Position numbers and translations under genes: made by a program. Below are positions 9,953-19,737 of a stretch of DNA of 64,000 nucleotides, in pieces (positions within the stretch are counted from its first letter, which is position 1; the number at the start of each line of letters is the position of its first letter). The DNA is from Antedon mediterranea (lineage: Eukaryota; Echinodermata; Crinoidea; Comatulida; Antedonidae): contig NC_092676.1 in assembly GCF_964355755.1 (NCBI RefSeq), positions 20,132,288 to 20,196,287 on the forward strand, written 5' to 3'. The notes under the pieces were generated by a model, which saw nothing but the letters and a program-made list of their open reading frames with translations, had not been told where the DNA came from and made no database searches.

Positions 9953-12900
9953 CTATAGACCTAGATCAATATACCCACTGAATAATGTTAGTACAAGTAT
10001 AATAGCAAATCCAAGCAGTAAGCCAACGTTCTGAAGGAGAAATATTGAAATGTTGGTAGGAGATAGACTTGGATCATCGTCAGATGAATTATTTATTTCT
10101 GGAAGCTGTGAATGACAAAGAAACATATTGTTTAGAACTCTAAATTCAACAATGTTTATTTTGTTGCAAATAAAAATTAGAATTTGGAATTCTAAGTTAA
10201 GAGACAATCTATATTTCAACATTCAGAGACATTTTTATTATTTCTTTATACTGAGTGACCTCTTCAGTCAAAGACTGTTCTCCCACAGGGTCCATATATG
10301 ATTAGTATCTGTGTGTGACAGTGGCTGTGTGTATTGTTGTCTTACAATTTATTGTTTCATTAATATAAAAATAATCGCTTAAATGTTGTGGGTCTTGTCA
10401 CGAAAAGAGCATCAATCAATATAAATTATTAAAACAAAAGTAAAGCATGCATTTGTACCTACCATGTCCACAAGTGATATATACAAAAACATACCACCAG
10501 CCAGAGCAAATATCCACTCCCCAGCTTCTGTAAGCTCACCCAGTAGAATGCCGATTGCAAGGCCAAAGTAACAAGTTATTGCTGAGGCTAGGTTTGCCAT
10601 CACAGCTTGCCTTACTGTCAGACCTGATTTTAATAATATAGCAAAATCTCCTACAAATAAAAGAACGCAGAATTTTTTACTGGAACATCAAGTCAAAATA
10701 AATGAGTTAAGCTCTACAAAATCAAACTAGTTTAACGAAAAAATGTGTGATGTACCCAAATATAGGAGTGATATTCGATAATATGGTAGTGATGACATCA
10801 TCATTACATTTTTTTGTCACATAAAGTTTGGTAGTGTAGACAGAGCTAAAGATTCTAGTTAGTATAGTACAGTAAAACCCAGTACCTAATTCATGTGGAA
10901 ACTCCTCACATATAACTGCTATAGAAATACTAATTCCACTAGCAATGGAGTGCGTGAATGATGCGCCAATAGCCAAGCCGTCAATAAAGTTGTGCAGGCC
11001 ATCGCCGAATGCTATCATGTAAGCCACTGAGGCAATTGCTTTCTTTGTGGAACTGAAGTCAACCTCTGCATGCTCATGTCCACAAATAGGCTTGTTATTT
11101 CCATTACCATTCATCTGAAAAAGAAGGTTATTATAAGTGATGATATATAATAAGTAATATTACAACAGTAGAAATGTAATATTTATATAGCGCTTTAAAC
11201 AATCAGCAGATTGTCCCAAAGAAATAAAAAATAACAGATTAAAAGATATTGATAAAGATAAAAAACTATTAAACCGCTCCGAGAGTGCATACCTCCGCCT
11301 ACTGTAAAATTCTCCTACATAAGATTTCTCTGGGAAAATATATATATATATATTTGTGTTTGATTTAGGCTAATTTCGCTACAAGCATGTGTATGCGAAT
11401 TTGGTGTATGGTTATGTAACAAGCCTTTCAATTAACAATAGTTTCAGTTGACTAACAATAGAACAGCAGTGCCAAAAACAAACGGGTGAATTTAAAAAGA
11501 AATAGTTTTTTATCAAAAAACTTGTAAATTAAATCAAACCATGTTTTAAAATTACAAATCACAAATATAACTCTTGCCTCTTGTACAAAAATGAAGTTTT
11601 TTGGACAAGTATTAGTAGTAGAGAAAATGCAATTTCAGTTTACTTGTAATACTTTAAGACTGCTCGCCGGCTTTTGAAAATTCTGTCCTATCTTTTAACA
11701 CTAGCAGGTCTGAAAATTAAAATTACTAAAATTGGTCCAGAATTGGGACCGTGATAGTGTTGACAGAGCTTAACAAATACCTGTAATGGTGCAAGTTCCT
11801 CTGCATTTTTTTCATTTGATAGCGATACTTTGTGTATCCCAGTTCCATTGCAAGGCATGGTCACATGATTACCTACTGTACGCATCTGGTTGTCTTCTAT
11901 CAGTTGAGGTGTATAGTGATTAGATACATTCTTATCCATTGGTATTGTTGAAACCTTTTCTAGACTACCTCTAAGCTTTTTCTGTGGTATATGAATATTT
12001 AGTAAATCATTAAGAAATAAATACTGTCTATATTAAGTCAATGCTAAACTTTGTCTTATAGAGGTTAGCTTATTGACATAGACATTGACATAGACATACT
12101 TTATTGTCACATAATAATTGTAAAATGCGAGACTCAGCTCCCTGTTACATTCGTAAAAACATCAATACAATTCGATACAAGTCAAATACATTGTAGGCCT
12201 ATGTACAGTTTATTAAAAGTAATTGGAGAAATTATCTTACAAATTGTTTGTTAAAGAGACGAATTGAGGAGGAATAAAGGAGTTGTTAAACCTATTTGTT
12301 TTTGTCAAAGGATGATGTAGTCTACCAGATCTGCACATAACAAACGAACTATGCAAGGGATGGGCAGAATCGGACATTATGACTTTGGCTTTAGCCAACA
12401 TCAATTCGATACACATGCTATCTAAATCCTCAGATTTGGTACCAGTAAAGTGAATTATAGATCAAGGGAGCACCTTTAGAACCCAAGCATGTGTCTACTT
12501 AATAAGAGTGTCCTACAAAATAGGGGTTGGCTATACAGTATTGTTGAAGCATATATTGTTCCACATTTGCTTCACAATAAGTGTTCCCTTAATAGGTGTC
12601 TCCTTAATGTGATGCCCCTTAATAGAGATGCCCCTTAATAGAGATGCCCCCTTAATAGAGATGCCCCCTTAATAGAGATGCCCCCTTAATAGAGATGCCC
12701 CCTTAATAGAGATTCCCCCTTAATAGAGATGCCCCTTAATAGAGAGGCCCCCTTAATAGAGATGCCTCTTAATAGAGATGCCCCCTTAATAGAGATGCCC
12801 CTTAATAGAGATGCCCCCTTAATAGAGGTGTCCTTAGAATAGGGGTGTCCTAAAGGAGGAGTTCTACTGTATTTTGATGTCCTAATGTCCCAGTGAGCAG

Positions 12901-15900
12901 TGATACACACTCTTGTTCCTTAATGTTTCAGGATCCAAATCGGTTTATTAGGTACTCGTTCTGAAAATGTGTAAACTATTTAATATCATATTTAAAGCTC
13001 TGTGAACACTATCAAAAAGTATATGCCCAAATATGGTAGTGATATGACATCATCATGTACATATAACTATGGGCACATCACATTATTTTGTCACATAAAC
13101 TTTGATAGTGTGAACAGAGCTTTACATACTTTTTTTCTTCCCACTGCTATGATCTTCAAAATTCTTTCAATTAAAAAGAAAAGGTAGATTCCACCTAGAA
13201 TTGTCATGTTCTTCCAAACAAACATTTGACCTTCTGTGTCCACCGTCATCCCATGGGCCTATAAAAGAATACGTTAATCATTGAATAAAACAGCGGTTAT
13301 GCAAAGATTTGGAAGGATAGGATATTTTTACTTATTTCAGAAGGTGTGACATATATAGTGCAATAGACAGATACAATAACTAAATACAGAAGAATCAGTA
13401 ACTGAAGAAAAACAAAAACACAACCAAAGAGGAGATAATTATGTACTGAAATTGTTTGTTTATTAAGGCCACCAACAGAATTTTAATTTGAAAAAACAAT
13501 CAAACACAGCTGTAACTTAAGTTAGTTACACCTGAGCTTGATTGTTGTTTCAAATCAAAAATTGATGAAGCAAGGCAATCTAACAACAGCATGCTGAGCT
13601 CCGGAGATCAAAGGGTTTATCTTTTGCTGCAGCACGATCAGTTCCAGACACCGTGTGTACAGTATTGTATTTGTTGCACATAGACAAAGGACTGTTACGA
13701 GTTCCTATCTTGGCAAGACGTGCTCATTGTCCTGTTGTTAGATTAACTTGGTTAAAGACAACATTTAACATATTTAATAAAATTATAATTGTACCACAAT
13801 TTTACCCACCTCTGGTATAAGGCTTAAAACAGCATTCGCAGCTAAGGTACCCACAGCTAAACACACTAGAAACATTAACACCTTTTTATAAAGTCTTTTG
13901 TTCATTAATGGAACAACGCATATACCAAGTACAGCACCAACGTTTATTATCGTAACAAACAGAAATCCAAAGCCCCATACTGTTGACAAAAAGCAATATA
14001 ATTGATATAACTCTTAATCAAATTTCTCTTTAAAGATGTATTGTCCTCCAAAAGCATGAAAAATAAGATTAATAAGAAAAGACTTTGAATAGGTCAACGG
14101 GAACTATACATTTTGTATGTTTATGCAATTAAAATTATTATAATAATTTTATAAAATAATTTTACTATATAAAATAAATAATATTATTACAGTGCAGGTA
14201 CAAAGAGTAGTAGAACTACTCTTTTGGGCACCCTATTATTAAATTTTGTTAGGTCTCGAAAGTGTCATACTAGTCTACAACCAGTAGGCCCTAGTATCGC
14301 CTGATAGTGTCTTATAATATAAAATATTATCAAGTAAATGGTAACATTATATTTAATGTTATTGTGGAATTTAATTGTACGTTTTATACATTTTTAATGT
14401 AAAAAACTGTCAAAATACTGATTAGGTTTATTGCAAAACTGAAGATGGCCCTCTGTGATAAGTGATATTTTATTGTTGTTGATGCATTGTGACGAATGAA
14501 AACAAAAAATGATTTTAACTTGTTTCTGGAAAGAAAAAAATATATATAAGTTAAATTTACCACTAAATCACTTTACATCATTTTATATCATAAAACCCTA
14601 CCTGACGTACAATAGTATTCATTTATTGGTGGTCAAACTTACACAGTAAAATATTTACATGGTTTGAAATTATTTATAGTTAAAAATTCACATAAAAATA
14701 TAAAAATGAGTTAAAAAGGTTAAAATTTGGTAAAACACGTCATTTAAAATATGTATGACCGCTTAATAGGGATTCTGCATTAATCAGTGAATTATTTAAA
14801 ATCATAGTTACTATATCCTTTTCATTTGGCAAAGTTATGACAGATAATTGTTTTGTAAACTGAATATGAAACAATTAAAAAAAATTATTTATGGAATTTT
14901 AATTTGGAGTATAGTAGTTATTGACATTTTTACGATGGAATGTACATATCAATCAATTTAATTAAATAATTCAAAATTAAATTAAAATAATTATTTACTT
15001 AAAAATGTAGAGTAGAACTACTTCTTTGGGACACACTCTATTATTTATGGCGACGCACTGTTGGGTCTTGAAAGTGTCCTATTAATAGGCTGGGGTCCTA
15101 TTAATCATTTGAAATTAGCACTGCTGACTCTTATGGCAGCCCGTGCATTTAGTATCTGCCTCAGACGTATTGGCCCATGCCTTTCCTCTGGTCAAGATGT
15201 GCACTGGACGAGAGAAACCCTTGATCAATGATAGGACCAATCAAGGCGCTTTAAACAGTCCTGGCTTAGTTTCACCAATTATTTATATGATTGTGAAATT
15301 AATTGATATTGTCAAAAAAGTATGTATTGTAGATAGTTACCTTATTGTAAATGTGTGTGTACTATTAAAGTAAACTAGTGTTTTAGTTTGTCTTTGAATT
15401 ATTATAAATATTATATTCTTAATGTTCTCTACTGAACCACTTCGAAAATCAATGAAAGTGTTATTCAGCATAAAGACAGAATAAATAATCAGCGAATCAT
15501 TAAAAATTAAAATTATGCTTTACCTTTAGTGAACTTAAGTTACAATTGAATTAGGTAATTGTTTTGTAAACTGAATATGAAACAATTTAATAAAAACAAA
15601 TTATGGAATTGTATTTTGGAGTACAGTAGGTTATTGACATATTATACGATGGAATAACAATTTACATATTTATCCCTCATACACCTGTTGTTCGCACACA
15701 AAGTATATGGAATTAATCTTGTAGGATTATTAAAGCTAAGAACGATATTTTTACCAAGGCCATCACAACAAAAAAATATAAAAATGTTTGGTTATTATTG
15801 AAAAATGCAAACATCCAACAACACATAATCTTGTTTGTTTTAAGAATAACCACAAACACATTGATTTTTTCCGAATGAATTGACAACAATTAGTCTTTAA

Positions 15901-17808
15901 TAAACAAATATTGCTAATGAATAGAAGAATTATTAATTAATTATATACGTACTGTATACAGGTTTGGCATTCATCATTAACTGCAATCTAATTTAATAGA
16001 AAAATTTCAAAAGCGGGCATTGCGCATAATTTTGAGCCCACATTACGTTAGCTATGAATTAGCCCTAGAGCACGTAGGTTTGCCTTCTTTAAAGTCCCGT
16101 AGAGAACAAATACTTCTCAAGTTTGGTAAGAGTCTTTTAAAATCTACCAAATTTAGAAATATGTTACCAGCATATAAATCTGATAGGCATTCAAGATCGT
16201 TAAGGAGCAATACTAGTTCAAAGTTGGATTCTTGCAGATGTCGTACTGAAAGATGTCTACTATTCCGCACTTAGCACGAATCCTTTAATGTATAATGTTT
16301 AGATCTACTATGATGTATTTTACTTCTCAGTTTATGATTGTAATCCAACCTTTTCAGCTCTTGCTGCTGGTTGGAATTTGATGTTTTTTATACCTTAATA
16401 AATAAATAAGTGTATTAGAATGAAAAGAAGACACTGTACTGTATGAATGAAGAATGAAAGCTTGAATGAATTAATAACAGATGAGAGAAATAGATGGATG
16501 ATGAATATATTTTGCAAAGAATAAATTAAGAATAAAATGAATGAAGAATGAAATAAATGAAAATGAATGAAGACTGGATGAATGAAGAATGAAATAAATG
16601 AAAATGAATGAAGACTGGATGAATGAAGACTGAAATAAATGAAAATGAATGAAGACTGGATGAATGAAGAATGAAATAAATGAAAATGAATGAAGACTGG
16701 ATGAATGAAGAATGAAATAAATGAAAATGAATGAAGACTGGATGAATGAAGAATGAAATAAATGAAAATGAATGAAGACTGGATGAATGAAGAATGAAAT
16801 AAATTAAACTGAATGAAGACTGGATGAATGAAGACTGGATAAATGAAGAATGAAATAAATGAAAATGAATGAAGACTGGATGAATGAAGAATGAAATAAA
16901 TGAAAATGAATGAAGACTGGATAAATGAAGACTGGATGAAAAAATTGAAAGAAGAATGAAATAAATGAAAATAAATGAAGACTGGATGAATGAAGACTGG
17001 ATAAATGAAGAATGAAATAAATGAAAATGAATGAAGACTGGATGAATGAAGACTGGATGAATGAAGAATGAAATAAATTAAACTGAATGAAGACTGGATG
17101 AATGAAGACTGGATGAATGAAGACTGGATGAATAAAGAATGAAATAAATGAAAATGAATGAAGACTGGATGAATAAAGAATGAAATAAATGAAAATGAAT
17201 GAAGACTGGATGAATGAAGAATGGATGAATGAAGAATGAAATAAATTAAACTGAATGAAGACTGGATGAATGAAGACTGGATGAATGAAGACTGGATGAA
17301 TAAAGAATGAAATAAATGAAAATGAATGAAGACTGGATAAATGAAGACTGGATGAATGAAGAATGAAATAAATTAAACTGAATGAAGACTGGATGAATGA
17401 AGACTGGATGAATGAAGAATGAAATAAATGAAAATGAATGAAGACTGGGTGGATGAGGAATGAAAGAATGAAAATGAATGAAGACTGGAATGAATGAAGA
17501 CTGGATGAATGAAAATAAATGAAAAATGGAAAGAACAAATAAAAATAAATGAAAAATGAAAATAATTGAAGAACAGAATAAATAAAAATGACAAGTACAA
17601 AAATGAATAAATAAATGAATGAAGAATGGTTGAATGAAGAATAGATGAATGGAAATAAATGAATTAATAAACAGAGAATGAATGGTTGGTATACTGAGAT
17701 GCAGAGGAAGAAATATGTTCACATTTTATTGGTTAAGTGATGATGCTTATTACCTTCAAGGGCTGAGGGTCCTTCTGTTGTAGCATTGCCTGTCATATTG
17801 AAATTCTT
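9953..17808 (-). CDS. SLC39A14-like: ZIP-family zinc/metal transporter, SLC39A8/A14-like (5' end missing)
   Basis: Seven exons join in phase: 17808?-17754, 13979-13810, 13258-13130, 11981-11781, 11114-10886, 10650-10463, 10105-9953 (stop TAG). The product is a multi-pass metal importer. Visible landmarks are [19 protein letters not shown] (first membrane segment), [21 protein letters not shown], the metal-site motif [13 protein letters not shown] and EEFPHELGD, then [17 protein letters not shown] and a last segment ending [15 protein letters not shown] instead of HEXPHE is the hallmark of ZIP8/ZIP14, which carry zinc, iron, manganese and cadmium. The cytosolic loop exon (11981-11781) lacks the His cluster of vertebrate ZIP14. 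The acceptor of the 17808 exon is uncertain, and the upstream signal-peptide/ectodomain exons were not found. All other joins keep frame with consensus sites. Confidence 0.92.
10707..10850. mobile_element. MITE family A, copy 2
   Basis: The left end GAGTTAAGCTCTACAAAATC and right end GTAGTGTAGACAGAGCTAAA are recognisable, with family interior between. It is intronic in the zinc transporter and ends 35 nt from the splice donor of exon 11114-10886. Confidence 0.8.
11279..11330 (-). mobile_element. Terminal fragment of CTCCGCC-ended repeat
   Basis: CGAGAGTGCATACCTCCGCC followed by TACTGTAAAATTC is the reverse complement of the right terminus of the element at 28353-29507 (GTAGGCGGAGGTTTGTACTC). 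Only this end is present, inside a zinc-transporter intron. Confidence 0.6.
11751..11772. mobile_element. MITE family A, terminal fragment
   Basis: Only GTGATAGTGTTGACAGAGCT plus TA remains. It ends 8 nt from the splice donor of exon 11981-11781. Confidence 0.6.
12070..12420 (-). mobile_element. LINE 3' fragment (CR1/L2/Rex-like RT tail)
   Basis: The minus-strand frame ending at TAA (12239-12237) encodes [19 protein letters not shown], then [20 protein letters not shown]. This is the SHPLH...SGR...KTNRF-NSF end of LINE reverse transcriptases, related to the fragment at 2740-3467. A 3' UTR and a (CTATGTCAATGT)n-like tail follow to about 12073. It lies within a zinc-transporter intron. Confidence 0.75.
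12595..12855. repeat. 17-bp tandem array (CCCCCTTAATAGAGATG)n
   Basis: About 15 imperfect units of CCCCTTAATAGAGATG with 16-18 bp period are present, edged by looser GTGTCC/CTTAATAGG units from about 12500. It lies in an intron of the zinc transporter. Related words (TGTCC, AATAGG) also appear in the 29.7-31.4 kb array. Confidence 0.9.
12993..13124. mobile_element. MITE family A, copy 3 (5 nt from a splice donor)
   Basis: The ends TAAAGCTCTGTGAACACTAT and GATAGTGTGAACAGAGCTTT are complementary. The element begins five bases into the intron after exon 13258-13130, so the donor GTATG runs directly into TAAAGCTC. Confidence 0.85.
13600..13742. repeat. Dispersed repeat, copy 1 (pair with 21876-22050)
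   Basis: Shared blocks with 21876-22050 include TCAAAGGGTTTATCT, GTATTTGTTGCA and GTTCCTATCTTGGCAAGAC, in the same order. Both copies sit in introns of minus-strand genes. The class is unknown. Confidence 0.65.
14000..15995. other. Zinc-transporter intron, no further exon seen
   Basis: This AT-rich intronic sequence lies between exons 17808-17754 and 13979-13810. A short duplicated segment (around 14830-14900 and 15555-15640, words TAATTGTTTTGTAAACTGAA and ATGAAACAAT) is visible. No coding match is seen. Confidence 0.5.
15995..16412 (+). mobile_element. Non-LTR retrotransposon 3' end with frameshift
   Basis: The frame [18 protein letters not shown], then [20 protein letters not shown] and RTERC, is the C-terminal tail of a non-LTR reverse transcriptase. 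The final residues [10 protein letters not shown] and a stop continue in another frame, so a small indel separates them near 16253. The 3' UTR ends in TTAATAAATAAATAAG. It is 5' truncated, intronic in the zinc transporter, and of a different clade from the fragments at 2740 and 12070. Confidence 0.75.
16440..17680. repeat. 41-bp minisatellite (ATGAATGAAGACTGG units)
   Basis: The core from about 16550 to 17545 has a 41-bp higher-order unit. The unit alternates ATGAATGAAGACTGG with ATGAAGAATGAAATAAATGAAA, itself built from an AATGAAG 7-8-mer. The degenerate edges reach 16440 and 17680. Long minus-strand frames rich in FIHPVFIH are artefacts. It is intronic in the zinc transporter. Confidence 0.95.
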
Positions 17809-17880
17809 CTTGTTCGTCAATCAGTGGGTAGAGTTTATAATGGAAAAGGTATTATTGAGTCTGAATGTGTAGAGTTCTTT

Positions 17881-18035
17881 CCACCAATTTCAGTGTTCTT
17901 ATCTTAATTTTGCTTGCTGTAGGTCTATTGTTGCTGTTGCACTACCATTAATATATCTAATTATTAAAATTGTGTACTGCAGCTGTATAAAAGACAATGA
18001 GGTATTATTACAATATAATTCTAGGTCTACTACTC
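17881..18035. repeat. Dispersed repeat, copy 2 (pair with 97-262)
   Basis: It carries CCACCAATTTCAGTGTTCTT and CTGTATAAAAGACAATGA in the same order as the copy near the left edge. Confidence 0.6.
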
Positions 18036-18779
18036 TGGAGTAGGCCATAGGAAAGACACAATTATAGAACCCACTTAATGAGAAAGACACATGAGTTTAA
18101 AACATATCTAGATAGTCAACCTACTGGTACTATTAGTCTGTAGTAGAAAGGGGTTCCTACTATAAGTAAACACGTCCGAAGTGAGCCTGGTGGGCTGCCA
18201 CATACTAAATATTAATAAACGCCAGATTATACTACTATACAATTTATGTTTTGTGTGTAGGCCTACTGTAGTGTAGAATGTCTTTTCAGATATTTTTAAC
18301 TTGATGATAGATAGGCCTACATCTGTCAATAAACATAATAATATTTTGTAATGTTATGGCAGATACTGTCCTGATGATAATAAAAGGCCTAGCTAGGCCT
18401 ACAAAAATAAATGAATGTATTGTATAAAGGAGTAATAGAAATATACTCTAGGCCTAATATGATACAGAATACAGAAATTTATTGGTTCAAAAAGGAAATT
18501 CATTTCGTTGACAAGCGCAAACAATTAAATATAAAAAGTCACGAATACAAAAATACAAGTGTGATAAAAAGATCTTATAAAAATACGAATAAACATCAAA
18601 CATAGACAAAAATATAAAAATACTATATCGTAACATATAAAAAAATATATGATATTGATAGATCCAGGTCCTAACTAGCGGTTAATGATCGATCACCATC
18701 GGCTACTATTCGATTTAGTTAGGCCTAGCCTTTTAGTATGTAGCCTAACTATACTAATAACAGAGATAAACTAGCTAGT

Positions 18780-18910
18780 AAGGGCCTCTCTCGGATCATA
18801 CGTGGCTAATGCACCACCGCCGGTTTCTGTGTTGTTTACTACTACGCACACATGCGTTTTGGTTTTTGTTTTGAGTATGAAAACGCCACCATATCGCTGA
18901 CGTCACAGCT
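18780..18910 (-). promoter_or_regulatory. Possible promoter with CRE palindrome
   Basis: A perfect TGACGTCA lies at 18898-18905, within a locally GC-richer island about 1 kb upstream of the first traced exon of the minus-strand zinc transporter. It could mark that gene's promoter. No TATA box or first exon was confirmed, so this is inference. Confidence 0.3.
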
Positions 18911-19737
18911 ATCATTTGAATAAAATTACTTTTGTTCTCTTTTGTTTCTCTTTTTGTAATAAAATATTTAATTAATTAATTCATTTAAATTTGAATAAGT
19001 GTGCATAGAATAATTATCTGCTTTAATTTTAAAATTCAGATTGAATTATTTTCTATACATAATTTCAACTATCTGGTAGTTTTTCACGTTACGTTAATTA
19101 TTAATTAGGCCATATAAATATTTTTGAATAGATAGCAAACAATTAAATTATTATTTAAATATCATTATTCATAATATATTAACAAAACAGACAAAATACT
19201 TCTATCAAAACGTTTAGTAACAATATAGTTTATTATTTAAACACAAAGAAATAAATCAAATCAAATCAATATATATGAAATAGACACATTTTAATCTTAT
19301 AATTCTTTTTCATATCATCAATTTCGACACAACATTATTCTAAAAATAAACCAGTTATTTTAAAACAACGATGATTATGATCACATGACTGAAATGATAC
19401 TTAGATTTAATGATCTTATCGTTTTGAAAACCAACATAACGGTATTCAATAACGGAAAATAATGCCCAATAACGATATCAAGTAATCCGATAACGATAAA
19501 CGTAGCCTACTATATCGGATAATGACGAATGTTTTAACACATGGTAGGCTACCTACAGTAACCCGTAACTACCACATGGTCAACTTCCCGATCACGCGGG
19601 GCAATTATGAGTTTAGTGTTGTAGATGAAAATAGGCCTATTTATATCGTTACGACTAATCGGTTTCTATAAATGAAAAAATAAAAAATCTGACACGCCAT
19701 TTCTAGGCAGTAGACAGCAACCAGCAGGTCATCGTAT
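18911..19737. other. Intergenic AT-rich stretch
   Basis: Nothing coding is recognised. The region separates the Ly6-type gene's stop codon from the possible zinc-transporter promoter. Confidence 0.5.

Noticed and set aside
12686-12910. Minus-strand frame with repeated [11 protein letters not shown]
   Set aside because: It is a translation of the 17-bp tandem array.
16804-17722. Long minus-strand frames rich in Phe-Ile-His-Ser
   Set aside because: They are translations of the 41-bp minisatellite. All three frames stay open because the repeat lacks stop codons.
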